Shown: positions 41,831 to 57,311 of the stretch, one piece after another | How the letters are laid out: every line of letters starts with the position of its first letter | How positions within the stretch are numbered: position 1 is the first letter of the stretch | NCBI RefSeq assembly: GCF_002811985.1 | Contig: NZ_NPDU01000002.1 | Coordinates: 93,049 to 157,048 of the forward strand | Source of the DNA: Leptospira adleri | GTDB lineage: Bacteria; Spirochaetota; Leptospiria; Leptospirales; Leptospiraceae | Length of the DNA: 64,000 bases | Reading direction: 5' to 3' | Translations under genes and position numbers: made by a program | Notes under the pieces: model-generated | What the model was told of the DNA's origin: nothing | The model's database searches: none | What the model saw: the letters and a program-made list of their open reading frames with translations, nothing else

Positions 41831-42355
41831 TTACAACCTTCTGCTTTGATCCACGATTTCCGTGATTTGAATTCCGTAAAAATCGTCCATTGCAACCAAT
41901 TTCCCCCGGCCCACCAAACGGCCGTTTGCAAGAATGTCCAAGTCCTCGCCTACGTTCTTATCAAGCTCAACGACGGTTCCCTCGTTCAGACCGTTTACGT
42001 CTTTGATAAACATATTCGTTCTTCCCAACTCCACTGTGAGAGCGAGATTCACGTCCATGAGCAGATTTAAGTTCGTCGATTGGGACGGAGAGGCTTGCCG
42101 GTTGGGTGATCTCGGAGCCGATGTTGGCGGGGCCGAAGGTCCGAGCGCCGCGGAAATATCCGCAAACGAAGGAGAATCCGCTCCACCGCCCAAAGCGTCT
42201 CCGCCGCCGGTTCCTCCTCCACCCAACAGAGAATCCAATTCCCCGCTGAGATTAAAATCGGACCCGCTCGCTCCGCCGCCTCCGGCAGCAGCGTCTCCGC
42301 CTCCGCCCGTTAATAGTGCGTCTATGTCTTCCTGTGAGAGTGACCCTTCTCCCAT
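41831..42355 (-). CDS. fliN: Flagellar motor switch protein FliN with CheY-binding-like N-terminus
   Basis: A 174-residue protein. The last 80 residues form the FliN/SpoA domain: LLMDVNLALTVELGRTNMFIKD and LDKNVGEDLDILANGRLVGRGKLVAMDDFYGIQITEI. The first 90 residues are a low-complexity Gly-Ala-Ser linker. At the very start, SLSQEDIDALLTGGG (about 5-19) copies the FliM and FliY peptide that binds CheY-P. Typical proteobacterial FliN lacks it. The gene is monocistronic-looking, with a terminator after it and a divergent AAA gene before it. Confidence 0.93.
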   Translation of the reverse strand: MGEGSLSQEDIDALLTGGGGDAAAGGGGASGSDFNLSGELDSLLGGGGTGGGDALGGGADSPSFADISAALGPSAPPTSAPRSPNRQASPSQSTNLNLLMDVNLALTVELGRTNMFIKDVNGLNEGTVVELDKNVGEDLDILANGRLVGRGKLVAMDDFYGIQITEIVDQSRRL

Positions 42356-42450
42356 TTTTCCTTCTCCTAACCGAATCCGATAGTAAAGAAATCGACAGAA
42401 TCCAAGATTCCTACAAGAGTATTTTCAGATTCCAACGAGGTATTATTCGC

Positions 42451-43749
42451 TTGAGTTCCCCTTTTACACAAGATTCTTCTTCCGAAGACCGTACGCTCTC
42501 CGAAGTGGATTTTACGAAAACGAAAAGTTTTCTTCACGGGGAATTGACCACCCTCGGTTTCTCCGCCGCGGAACTTCCCATCGTATCTTCCGAAAAAAAA
42601 GATCTGAAGATAGAATTTCAAGTCTCCTCGATTTCCAAAGCGGCCCTTTTGGATTGTCTCCAGATTCTCAAAAACCATATTGAAAATCTAAGAATTCATA
42701 CCTTCGAACCCGGCTACTACTGCATCCAAGCCCTAAACGAAAATCTATTCGAAACAAAAAACCTTCTCGATACGATCCGCTTTCGATTCTACTCGGGAAG
42801 AACGAAAAATCGAGTCGAAATCACCAAAAAAGGCGATTTTACAAGGGAAGAACTTTTCGCCACACTCTCGCTTTTTAAATTCTTAAAATCCGGAAACAAC
42901 GCAGAAACGGCCAAGCCGGAAGAATTATTGGCGGCCTTAGGGGTGGAAGTGTTTGATCCGGGCGTCGCGGAAAAATACGGAAAGTCGGTCACCTTTGATC
43001 ACGTCGCCGGATACGAAGGCGTAAAACAACAGATCTTAGAATCGATCATCCTTCCTCTCAAAAATCCGGATCTTCTCGCGGAAGTTTCCAAACTCACCCG
43101 GAAGTTTCCGACCGATATCCGACCTCGGGCAGTTCTTTTCGAAGGGGATCCGGGGGTCGGAAAGACCACTATGGCAAGGGTCGTATCTTGTATGACGGGA
43201 CTTCCTCTGATCTACGTCCCGGTGGAATCCATCATGAGCAAATACTACGGGGAAAGCGCTCAAAACATGGCTTACGTTTTTGACGCGGCCGCCCTTTTTC
43301 CAGCCTGTCTCATCTTTTTGGATGAAATCGATTCCTTAGCCGGAAGCAGAGAAGAAGGAATGTTCGAAGCGACTCGAAAAATCCTTTCCGTCCTTTTACG
43401 CAAGATCGACGGCTTTAGCAGCCAAAGAAACTCCGTTACCATAGGAGCCACCAATCGAAAACAGGATTTAGACCATGCGCTTCTCTCTCGATTCGATCGA
43501 ACCATCTACTTTCCTCTGCCGGATATTGGCGAAAGGGCGAAGGTTCTGGAGACATATGCCGTTCATCTGACAGAGAAGGAAAGAATGCAGATTGCCGAAG
43601 GATTGAAAGAACATTCAGGAAGAACCATACGCGATTTCTGCGATCTCGTGGAAAGAAAATGGGCTTCTTACCTCATTGAAAAAGGATTGAATCCGGTCCC
43701 ACCACCGTATGAACTGTATTTGGAAACCAGCTCCGTATCTTCGAAATAA
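42451..43749 (+). CDS. AAA ATPase with unrecognised N-terminal domain
   Basis: A 432-residue protein. The C-terminal half (about 175-420) is an AAA module of the katanin/spastin/FtsH type: Walker A GDPGVGKTT near 228-236, Walker B CLIFLDEIDS near 285, GATNR motif, and sensor SRFDRTIYF. The N-terminal 170 residues contain alpha/beta elements but match no domain that I know; it may select substrates. Chosen start is TTG at 42451 with GAGG about 12 bases before; upstream readings enter the fliN gene. Its substrate is unknown. The gene diverges from fliN and lies before a flagellar-sheath-like gene. Confidence 0.82.
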   Translation: MSSPFTQDSSSEDRTLSEVDFTKTKSFLHGELTTLGFSAAELPIVSSEKKDLKIEFQVSSISKAALLDCLQILKNHIENLRIHTFEPGYYCIQALNENLFETKNLLDTIRFRFYSGRTKNRVEITKKGDFTREELFATLSLFKFLKSGNNAETAKPEELLAALGVEVFDPGVAEKYGKSVTFDHVAGYEGVKQQILESIILPLKNPDLLAEVSKLTRKFPTDIRPRAVLFEGDPGVGKTTMARVVSCMTGLPLIYVPVESIMSKYYGESAQNMAYVFDAAALFPACLIFLDEIDSLAGSREEGMFEATRKILSVLLRKIDGFSSQRNSVTIGATNRKQDLDHALLSRFDRTIYFPLPDIGERAKVLETYAVHLTEKERMQIAEGLKEHSGRTIRDFCDLVERKWASYLIEKGLNPVPPPYELYLETSSVSSK

Positions 43750-43783
43750 TCGCTGATTTTTCAATAAAAAGTCGTGCATTGAT

Positions 43784-43829
<46 letters not shown>

Positions 43830-43869
43830 TTAGGCGTAACCTAATTTAAGAATTCAAATATCCGCTTAC

Positions 43870-44712
<843 letters not shown>

Positions 44713-44715
44713 GAA

Positions 44716-45195
44716 GTGCGTTACATTCTCCCCTGTCCCCGATGCCAGACGGAACTCAGGATTCCCATTGATTTGGGAAAACTGACCGTCCGGTGTCCGC
44801 GGTGCTATGAATCATTCCTATTCGATCCGGATTCTACCGGTCAATATAAGTCCGGATATTTCGAAACGGACTCGAAGCCAAACAGCCCTTATCGAAAAAC
44901 TTCTCTCGAAACTTTTTGGGAGAATTTAAAGAATTCCTTTTCCGGCGTCAAAACGAAGTTTCAGGATTTAGGAACTCTGGGACAAACCCCCGGAAAACGA
45001 TTCGCCAGAAATTTACTATTGATTCTTCTTGCGATCGGAATCGTTCGAACCTGTTTTTTTTCTCCGTTTACCGATCTCCCGAACTCAAATCCGATTCCGA
45101 ATTCTTCCCAAGAACCGCAGGAGATTGTTCCCGAAGAACCTTCCGTTCCGAATCCACCTTCCGAACCGGAAGCGAATCCCAAGTTTCAAATCTGA
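44716..45195 (+). CDS. Zinc-ribbon membrane protein of unknown function
   Basis: A 159-residue protein. The N-terminus holds two CPRC knuckles (CPRCQTEL near 7-14 and CPRCYESF near 27-34), a zinc ribbon like the MJ0042 type. One hydrophobic segment (about 98-113) follows, and the C-terminus is Pro, Asn and Glu rich. The start is GTG at 44716, three bases after the preceding stop. It probably sits in the inner membrane with the ribbon in the cytoplasm. Role unknown. Confidence 0.75.
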   Translation: MRYILPCPRCQTELRIPIDLGKLTVRCPRCYESFLFDPDSTGQYKSGYFETDSKPNSPYRKTSLETFWENLKNSFSGVKTKFQDLGTLGQTPGKRFARNLLLILLAIGIVRTCFFSPFTDLPNSNPIPNSSQEPQEIVPEEPSVPNPPSEPEANPKFQI

Positions 45196-45210
45196 TTCTT
45201 ATTTGCATCA

Positions 45211-45975
45211 GTGAATCTGCTCATTTGCAAAGAAGAATGGAGAATCGCGAACTCTAACCGTTTCCGTATCACCGACCCGATCAAAATAAAACACATATCG
45301 GAAATTCTCAAAAAGCGGATCGGCGATCGAATCAAGGCCGGAATCGTAAATCAAAGCCTCGGACAATGGCTGATCGAAGAATCCAACTCGCACGAAATCG
45401 TAGGAACTTACAAACCTATCTTAAAGCCGAAACGCCGTTTTCCGGAAGTGCGAATTCTGCTCGCAGTGAATCGTCCTCCCACGGTTCGAAAAATTTTAGA
45501 ACTCTCAGGAACCTGGGGAGTCTCAGAGATTCGTTTTTTTCTTTCTAAAAATTCCAGAAAGGATTATCTCACCTCCCCCGTTTGGAAATCGGAGGAAATG
45601 GAGAAAGAGCTTTGGGAAGGAATGGAACAAGGAACGAACATTTTTCTTCCCAAGGTTCATTTGGATTTTCAGAATCGCCCGGAAACGATCCTTTTGGAAA
45701 CGGAAAAAAACGGGAACTTTCCCTTTCGATTTCTACTCGATCGAAAGGGAAAATCGATCGTTCGGATTTTCGAAAATCGGAAAAACAAAAATTTTGAATA
45801 TTCCAATTTTGGAATTTTGGCGGCGATCGGACCGGAAAGCGGCTTCGTAAAAAAGGAAGTCGAACTCTTCCAGAAATACGGATTTGAAAACGTCACGGTT
45901 TCCAGTCGAGTGCTCCGAACGGAAACGGCGGTAGCCTTTTTATTGTCGCGTTTGGAAGAGGTTTCCCTTTTTTAA
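45211..45975 (+). CDS. rsmE: 16S rRNA m3U1498 methyltransferase RsmE
   Basis: A 254-residue SPOUT methyltransferase that modifies U1498 of 16S rRNA. The C-terminal knot is clear from IGPESGFVKKEVELFQKYGFENVTVSSRVLRTETAV, where family members have GPEGGF; here Gly is replaced by Ser. The N-terminal PUA-like domain begins with a GTG start. It overlaps the convergent outer-membrane gene by four bases. Confidence 0.9.
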   Translation: MNLLICKEEWRIANSNRFRITDPIKIKHISEILKKRIGDRIKAGIVNQSLGQWLIEESNSHEIVGTYKPILKPKRRFPEVRILLAVNRPPTVRKILELSGTWGVSEIRFFLSKNSRKDYLTSPVWKSEEMEKELWEGMEQGTNIFLPKVHLDFQNRPETILLETEKNGNFPFRFLLDRKGKSIVRIFENRKNKNFEYSNFGILAAIGPESGFVKKEVELFQKYGFENVTVSSRVLRTETAVAFLLSRLEEVSLF

Positions 45976-47624
45976 AAAGTCAGATTGCTCGAAAACAACA
46001 CCTTCTGTTCGTCCTGAGCTACATACTGATTCGAAGAAGTATCATAAACCCATTTTCTTACGTTTTGAAGACGAACCGCTGCAAATCCGAGATTGATCGC
46101 GAGTTCAAGAGCTCCTTGAGAACGATCGTCCAACTTAAAGGCTTCCTTATTTTCGTCGAAGCCCTTCTTCATATAATAGCCGTTCAAAAGAACCAGACTT
46201 CCGATCGGAAGATAAACTCCCACGAACACCCTTGAGTTATTCGGTCCGGAATAGTTCTCGTAGTTTCCTTCCAACGCGATCTTATAAAAATTAAATAGGA
46301 CTGTCGTATAATATCCTTTTACCTTCGGTCCGTCCGGATCCTTTAGTTTCGCGGCTTCCAGTTTTGTCTGAGGAATGTTGCTCTGTAGATTGCTCTGATA
46401 TCTTTCCAATTCGTAAAAACTGTCGAAATACATAGGAATATAATTCGACGTCATGTTTCTATATTCCGGTTTGATCTGCACATAGACGTCTTTCCCGCCC
46501 AAACGAAGAACGGCACCGTAGTGAGTTCCATGAGCGCCGTCGATCTGTTTGATTTTATTCACGTCGTAATAAGGCGTGAGCTCTATGTATTTGGCGCTCA
46601 GAAGTTTGTATTCGAAGTCGTAACCGGAAATCGTAAGTTTTTCGACGGACTTTACGAGAGGATTGTCGTTGTCGTCCACTCTGAGTTTTCCAGTCGTATC
46701 GAATTTCAGTTCGGTAGGAGCTTTGTTGTCGAATGCGGTCGTATAACCGATCGCAAAACGATTTGCGAAATTATCCTGATTGAATAGTTCTTTTAGATTC
46801 TGATTCTTCTCCGGTTTTTTATCCGCGGGAATCATTTCTTCTTTTTTTTCCTTCGTCTTTTGGTCTTCGATCAAAGCGCGGTAGGATTCTTTCTCTTCGG
46901 CTCCCACTTCTTCATAGACCTTTTTTCTCCCCGCCTCGTCCGCTACGTTTCCCTGCCCGACGGTCAACATCGCGAAGGTTTTGGATCTGCCGGTGATGAT
47001 GTCGAAAAGTTTGAATCCGGCGGCGATCGGCCGGATATATACGCGTGCGGAACTCACCTCCCGAGTGTAGATCGAGTTTGAAAAAACCTGAACTCCTCCG
47101 AAGTCGCTGTTCATATCCGCCTGAAGACCGACGTTGTAGACGTCCAATCTCTGATTGTTGATATAACGGTTTACAATCGTTCCGTGACCGATATAACCGT
47201 CGAACATCTTCCCCAAATAAGCGGAATACGTGATTTCTCCGGGAGTATATTTCCCAAACTGACCGAACCAGATATTGTTGATCAAACGAAGGTAATCGCT
47301 CTTTTCGTTGTAATCGAAAGAGCGGAGCTTTCCGATCTTGGAATTTTCCTGCTTGGGTTCGACGTCGTAGAGAAGAAAGTTCAGGGGAACCGTTAGAGAG
47401 GCTCCAAAATCCCCGCCGAAGTTAAAATTCGCCGTTGGGGCAACATAGAGGTAGTAATCCTTATTGTATCGGTTGATCCCCATATCGTAGGTGAATGGAT
47501 CCGTCGGGTGCATATACTGCCTTCCTGGCGGGGTCCAGAGCTGCGTTCCCTGTGAGAAGATCCCTGAAACGGTGACTAAGAATAAAAAAAGAAATAAAAA
47601 GAAGTATTTCGAGCGTTTGATCAT
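45972..47624 (-). CDS. Outer-membrane beta-barrel protein
   Basis: A 550-residue protein with a signal peptide (about 1-24, SGIFSQ). Alternating aromatic and polar residues (YYLYVAPTANFNFGGDFGASLTVPL, VYVQIKPEYRNMTSNYIPM, and VFVGVYLPIGSLVLLNGYYMK) indicate many beta strands, and it ends in Phe (SSNLTF), the usual barrel signature. A Lys/Glu-rich segment around 235-285 may be an external loop or periplasmic insert. No specific substrate is recognised. Confidence 0.8.
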   Translation of the reverse strand: MIKRSKYFFLFLFLFLVTVSGIFSQGTQLWTPPGRQYMHPTDPFTYDMGINRYNKDYYLYVAPTANFNFGGDFGASLTVPLNFLLYDVEPKQENSKIGKLRSFDYNEKSDYLRLINNIWFGQFGKYTPGEITYSAYLGKMFDGYIGHGTIVNRYINNQRLDVYNVGLQADMNSDFGGVQVFSNSIYTREVSSARVYIRPIAAGFKLFDIITGRSKTFAMLTVGQGNVADEAGRKKVYEEVGAEEKESYRALIEDQKTKEKKEEMIPADKKPEKNQNLKELFNQDNFANRFAIGYTTAFDNKAPTELKFDTTGKLRVDDNDNPLVKSVEKLTISGYDFEYKLLSAKYIELTPYYDVNKIKQIDGAHGTHYGAVLRLGGKDVYVQIKPEYRNMTSNYIPMYFDSFYELERYQSNLQSNIPQTKLEAAKLKDPDGPKVKGYYTTVLFNFYKIALEGNYENYSGPNNSRVFVGVYLPIGSLVLLNGYYMKKGFDENKEAFKLDDRSQGALELAINLGFAAVRLQNVRKWVYDTSSNQYVAQDEQKVLFSSNLTF

Positions 47625-49230
<1,606 letters not shown>

Positions 49231-49263
49231 TCCGAAGGGAATCGAACTTTTTTAGCCATGGAA

Positions 49264-49331
49264 GCCACTTTTCTTTTCGAAGCCGGTCCAAGAAAGTAAC
49301 TGAAAAGTTATCCGGTGGAAAGGAAAGTGGC
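49264..49331 (+). ncRNA. Candidate cis-acting structured RNA before metX
   Basis: A 68-base fold between metY and metX. Outer stem GCCACTTT (49264-49271) pairs exactly with AAAGTGGC (49324-49331). Inside are CCGG at 49283-49286 and 49112-type partner at 49312-49315, and a TAACT/AGTTA hairpin (49297-49301, 49306-49310) capped by GAAA. The 3' strand of the outer stem holds the GGAAAGGAAAG that is the only plausible ribosome-binding site, 11 bases before the metX ATG. It does not match a riboswitch class that I can name. Confidence 0.45.
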
Positions 49332-49342
49332 TATCAAATTGT

Positions 49343-50443
<1,101 letters not shown>

Positions 50444-50450
50444 TCCGATC

Positions 50451-51068
50451 ATGACTCCACTGGAAAAAAAAACATCCGTCGATCTCACTCTCAAAGAAAG
50501 ACCGGACTTTGCCTACATTCTCAATCTAATTCCTTCCGGTTCGAGAGTTTTGGATCTCGGTTGTGGGAACGGAACGCTCCTCTATCTCCTCAAGGAAAAA
50601 GGAATCCGCGGACAAGGAATCGAAAAAGACGAAGACTGCATCGTGGAATGTATCCAACGCGGGGTCTATGTTCATCACGGCGATATCGACGAAGGACTCG
50701 AGCATCATCAGGACAAACGTTTTGACTTTGTGATTCTCAACCAGACGATTCAGGAAACGAGAAACCCGGGAGAGATTTTGAAAGAATCCTTACGGATCGG
50801 AAAAAAAGTCATCGTCGCGTTTCCTAACTTCGGTCACTGGAACGTTCGCTGGACGATTTTGACGACGGGAAAAACTCCCGTGACGGATCTTCTTCCCTAT
50901 CGCTGGTTCAACACGCCGAATCTTCACTTTCTTTCAGTCCTGGACTTTATAGAATTCTGCGAGATCCAAAAATTTAAGATCGAAGACCGGGCCTACTTCC
51001 GAGATCTAAGCCGTGTGAAATTCAGACCCAACTTCTTTTCCAAACTTGCGCTTTTTGTAATCTCTTAA
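50451..51068 (+). CDS. metW: Methionine biosynthesis protein MetW
   Basis: A 205-residue SAM-dependent methyltransferase-fold protein. The cofactor motif is SRVLDLGCGNGTLLYLL (about 25-41). MetW partners with MetX in many bacteria and stimulates homoserine acetylation. It follows metX by seven bases and its stop overlaps the start of the convergent ddl by four bases. Confidence 0.92.
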   Translation: MTPLEKKTSVDLTLKERPDFAYILNLIPSGSRVLDLGCGNGTLLYLLKEKGIRGQGIEKDEDCIVECIQRGVYVHHGDIDEGLEHHQDKRFDFVILNQTIQETRNPGEILKESLRIGKKVIVAFPNFGHWNVRWTILTTGKTPVTDLLPYRWFNTPNLHFLSVLDFIEFCEIQKFKIEDRAYFRDLSRVKFRPNFFSKLALFVIS

Positions 51069-52075
51069 GAAAGGGAATGTTTCAGACCGATTTCTATGAG
51101 ATCGGAGAAAACTTCTTCCATCGGAATTTTTGCCGCGGCGGCTTGCTGCGGAATGAGACTCGTCTCCGTCATTCCGGGTAACGTGTTCGTTTCCAAGATA
51201 TGAGGTTCGCCGTTTGCGATGATAAAATCGGTTCGAGAATAACCTCTGCAACCCAAAGATCTGTGCGCGGAAACCGCGAGTTCCTTTACACGTTTCATCT
51301 GATCGTCCGAAATTCTCGCGGGAGTGATTTCTTTAGAACCTCCCGACTTGTATTTGGACTCGAAGTCGAAAAATTCTCCGCCTGGAACGATCTCGGTTGC
51401 GGGTAACGCGATCGTTTGTAATTCTCCGTTTCGATAACGTTCCAAAACACCGCACGAAACTTCGGTTCCTGCAAGAAAGGCCTGACTCATCACCTTGGTA
51501 TCGGTTTGAAACATGGTTGCCAAATGGGTTTCGAGTTGGGAAGAATCGCCGATCTTATGCGTGGAAACGCTGGAGCCTCCTTCGACCGGTTTGAGAAACT
51601 GGGGAAACCCGAGACTCGCGAGCTTGGAAACGGCGGCGGCAGGAGAAGTTTCGTATTCCGATTTGCGAATCTCAAAAAACGGAGCGACTTTCTGTCCTCC
51701 GTGCAGGAAAATCTGATTCGCCCGGGTCTTATCCATAGCGATCGCCGAGGCGGTCACACCCGACCCGGTATATGGAATTCCTAATACGCTCAAGAACCCC
51801 TGAATCGAACCGTCCTCGCCCTTTCCGCCGTGAAGTCCTAAAAAGACGATCTCCGCGTCGAGGCTCGGAAGAATCGGAGATTTTTTTACGCCGTTCCTTT
51901 TTTCAAATTCTTCCAAAAAAGAATCCGGAGAATTGACTGACTCAAATGGAATCTCCATCCGATAATCTAAAGGAACGACCCAACCTCCGTCCTTGGTTAA
52001 GAGAATGGGTTTGACCGAATGTCCCATCGTATGCAGAGTCTTACAAATAAAACATCCGGTTCGAATCGAGATACT

Positions 52076-53556
<1,481 letters not shown>

Positions 53557-53560
<4 letters not shown>

Positions 53561-54336
53561 TCGAAAAATTAAAATCCAGATCCACCGAATTCTTTTACGC
53601 GAGCGGGTTTACCATTCTCCTTGTATATGAGAGTATTCTAAACCTTCCCTACAGCTTTTTCAAAAGAAAGGAAATCCTGGATCAGATGTATATCACAGGA
53701 GTCGGAAGCATCTCAGTCGTATCGATCGTCGCCGTTTTTACTGGAATGATCATGTCGCTTAACACCGGACTCGGATTAAAAGACTTCGGAGCGGAAGGAC
53801 AAATCGGTCTTTTGATGACGATCACTTTGACTAGGGAGATGTCTCCCTTTATGACCGCTTTGATTCTTTCCGCGTCGATCGGATCCGCAATGGCCGCCGA
53901 GATCGGAACGATGAAAGTCTCCGAAGAAATCGACGCGTTGGAAGTGATGTCCATCGATCCGGTGCGTTATTTGATCTTTCCGAGAATCCTCGGTTTTTCC
54001 GTAATGGTACCGGTCCTTTGTATTTATTCCACGATACTGGGAATTATCGGAGGCGCGATCGTCGGATATTTCCAACTCGGAATCGATTACTTCACTTATT
54101 TTAGGGACGTCTTTGATCGAATCGCGTCCATCCCTGGACTCAAGGATTTGTATGTGGGAATTCTCAAAGGATTTATCTTCGGAGTCATCGTCTCTTCGAT
54201 TTCCTGTTCCCACGGACTTAGAACGTCGGGAGGCGCGATCGGGGTCGGACGCGCGACCAGGGAATCCGTAGTAACTTCCTTTTTGATGGTGATCTTTACG
54301 GGTTATATGATCACGGCGCTTCTTTATAGAGAGTAG
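53557..54336 (+). CDS. mlaE: MlaE-type ABC permease
   Basis: Inner-membrane permease of the Mla phospholipid transport system. The 259-residue protein has five hydrophobic segments and the family block [41 protein letters not shown] (about 92-131). The DALEVM region and RATRESVV near the end are typical. It overlaps the preceding gene by ATGA and is four bases from mlaF. Confidence 0.93.
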
Positions 54337-54340
54337 AAAA

Positions 54341-55105
54341 ATGGAACCCCTCGCAATCGAACTCAAAAACATTCACAAAAGTTTTGGAAGCAGGAAGATT
54401 CTTTCCGGCTTGGATCTCCAGGTAAAAAAGGGAGAGACCCTTGTGATCGTGGGCCCATCCGGAACCGGAAAGTCGGTTACGCTCAAACATATCACAGGAC
54501 TTCTCGAACCCGACGCCGGAGAATGTTATATCTTCGGAGAAAGTATTTCCAGAGTGAACACGAAGACCAAGGAAAAACTTCGCGCGAGAATGGGAGTTCT
54601 GTTTCAGTCGGGAGCATTGATCAACTGGCTGACGGTCTTCGACAACGTCGCCCTTCCTTTGAGAGAACACAAACTCGCTTCCGAAGATAAAATTCGAGAA
54701 ATCGTAATGGAAAAATTAAAATTAGTGGATATGGTGATCGCAAAGGATAATTTTCCGAACGATATTTCCGGGGGAATGAAAAAAAGAGCCGGAATCGCAA
54801 GAGCGATCACTACAAACCCGGAGATCATACTCTACGACGAACCGACCTCCGGTTTGGACCCGGTGATGTCTAACGTGATCAACGAGTTGGTTCTGAAAAT
54901 TCAAAAAGAAACGGGAGCCGCACAAGTTGTGGTAACTCACGATATGTCCAGCGCTTACATGATCGCGGATAGAATCAGCTTCGTTTACAAGGGCAAGATC
55001 GTATTTACTGGAACGGCCCAAGAGATCCAAAACTCCGAGAACGAGCTGATACAACAATTCATTCACGGAAAAACCAAGGGTCCCATGATCCTGGAAACAA
55101 AATAG
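54341..55105 (+). CDS. mlaF: MlaF-type ABC ATPase
   Basis: ATPase subunit of the Mla system. The 254-residue protein has Walker [10 protein letters not shown] (about 39-47), signature [16 protein letters not shown] (about 143-158) and Walker [19 protein letters not shown] in place of GGQ is characteristic of MlaF. It follows mlaE by four bases. Confidence 0.95.
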   Translation: MEPLAIELKNIHKSFGSRKILSGLDLQVKKGETLVIVGPSGTGKSVTLKHITGLLEPDAGECYIFGESISRVNTKTKEKLRARMGVLFQSGALINWLTVFDNVALPLREHKLASEDKIREIVMEKLKLVDMVIAKDNFPNDISGGMKKRAGIARAITTNPEIILYDEPTSGLDPVMSNVINELVLKIQKETGAAQVVVTHDMSSAYMIADRISFVYKGKIVFTGTAQEIQNSENELIQQFIHGKTKGPMILETK

Positions 55106-55138
55106 AAACAAACGAGAGATCTATTAGGAGAAACGAAT

Positions 55139-55888
<750 letters not shown>

Positions 55889-55915
55889 TATTTTAATTTA
55901 ATTTTATTCTATATT

Positions 55916-56794
55916 ATGATAAACCAATATACCATTTCAATCATAGGAACAGGGATTATGGGCCGGGGAATCGCCTCGAATCTTTTAAACGCAGGCCACA
56001 AGGTCCGGCTTTACGCAAGAAACGCCGAAAAGATCCGTGATCTCGAAGGAGAAAATTCCAAAGTTTTTAAAAGACCGACTGAAGCGGCGGCGGAAAGCGA
56101 TCTCGTAGTTCTTTGCCTGACCGAGGACGAAGTCGTCGAAAAAGAGGTTTTACGATCTCGTTTATTGGAAACGAATCCGAAGGTCATCCTGGATTGCGGA
56201 ACAACTTCCCTTCCTCTCACGTTTCGTTTGGCGAAAGAATGCGCGCTGAATAACGTTCGATTTTACGATTCACCTATGACCGGATCGAAAAACGCCGCAA
56301 GAGACGGGCAGATTCTTTTTATGATCGGAGCTCAGAAGGAAGAAGTCGTAGACGTTCAATTCTTCCTGGATATCTGCGGAAAAAATACGGTCTATTGCGG
56401 TAAGGTCGGAGACGGACAAAAAGCCAAACTCGCCTTGAATCTGATCCAAGCGGGAATTTTCGAAATCTATATGGAAGGGTTTGCGCTCGTTCAAAATTCA
56501 GGCGTCGATGCGGAAATACTAAAGGAAATCCTTCTTCAATCCGCGGCAAAATCGGGAATCGCAGAATTCAAGTTTCCATTCGTATTCGGCGGAAACTACG
56601 AAACCCATTTTTCGCTCAAGAACATGAGAAAGGACGTCTATCACGCGATGCAACTCGCGGAAGAATCCAAGACAAAACTTTCCCTTTGTCAAAATCTTCC
56701 TGAAATTTTTGACAAAGGAATACAAGCGGGATTTGGGGAAGACGATTTCTGTAGCCTCAACGAAGTTACTGCGAAGATCCGTCCTCCCAGATGA
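55916..56794 (+). CDS. NAD(P)-dependent oxidoreductase of the 3-hydroxyisobutyrate dehydrogenase family
   Basis: A 292-residue beta-hydroxyacid dehydrogenase family protein. The Rossmann motif is [22 protein letters not shown] (about 7-28), the substrate block is [17 protein letters not shown], and the catalytic lysine lies in [12 protein letters not shown] (about 162-173). The substrate is unknown; GLYR1/3-HIBDH relatives reduce semialdehydes. Its 3' end overlaps the convergent GDYXXLXY gene by 29 bases. Confidence 0.9.
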   Translation: MINQYTISIIGTGIMGRGIASNLLNAGHKVRLYARNAEKIRDLEGENSKVFKRPTEAAAESDLVVLCLTEDEVVEKEVLRSRLLETNPKVILDCGTTSLPLTFRLAKECALNNVRFYDSPMTGSKNAARDGQILFMIGAQKEEVVDVQFFLDICGKNTVYCGKVGDGQKAKLALNLIQAGIFEIYMEGFALVQNSGVDAEILKEILLQSAAKSGIAEFKFPFVFGGNYETHFSLKNMRKDVYHAMQLAEESKTKLSLCQNLPEIFDKGIQAGFGEDDFCSLNEVTAKIRPPR

Positions 56795-57311
56795 GCGCCT
56801 CCGTAATCGCCTTTCCCTCTGCGTCCACTCTCAAACGAATGTGAACGTTCTTTTCTTTTCTGAGACGGGCTTCGTACTCTCGCGCTTTTTCGTCATTCAC
56901 GTAATATCTTTCGTTCCCGATCTTGAATCTGCCGTAGTCGCAGGTTCCGCGCAAATAAACCCGACAGTAATTGCCGTTCTTGAGTAAATCGGGATTACAA
57001 TCTTCCACAAAGAATCCTTCTCCTTCCAGAATTTTTCCGGAATGAGAATAACATACGCAGTGAGAATTCTTCGAAGTTTCGCTTTTCAAAATCCTTTCCG
57101 AATCGATCTGCGAACAAAGAGCTTCCGTCTGGTAGGAAATATTATATCTCAAATAATGTCCCGCGAGCAAATCCCTCGGATCATAACCTTGGATCGGAAG
57201 AATCAATTCCTTCCCGGATTTTTTTCCAAACTCAAGATAAAGAATTTCAGAAGCGAAAAATAAAACCGGAATTCCAAAGGAAACGAGCAGCAGATATTTT
57301 AGAATTCTCAT
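56766..57311 (-). CDS. GDYXXLXY-domain membrane protein
   Basis: A 181-residue protein with one membrane anchor (about 5-25) and an exported domain with [16 protein letters not shown], the position of the family's GDYxxLxY-type motif, here GHYLRY. Six or more cysteines (in ALCSQ, HCVCY, DCNP, YCRVY, TCDYG) may form disulfides. It is coupled by ATGA overlap to the DUF2157 gene upstream, the usual partnership. Role unknown. Confidence 0.78.
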   Translation of the reverse strand: MRILKYLLLVSFGIPVLFFASEILYLEFGKKSGKELILPIQGYDPRDLLAGHYLRYNISYQTEALCSQIDSERILKSETSKNSHCVCYSHSGKILEGEGFFVEDCNPDLLKNGNYCRVYLRGTCDYGRFKIGNERYYVNDEKAREYEARLRKEKNVHIRLRVDAEGKAITEALIWEDGSSQ

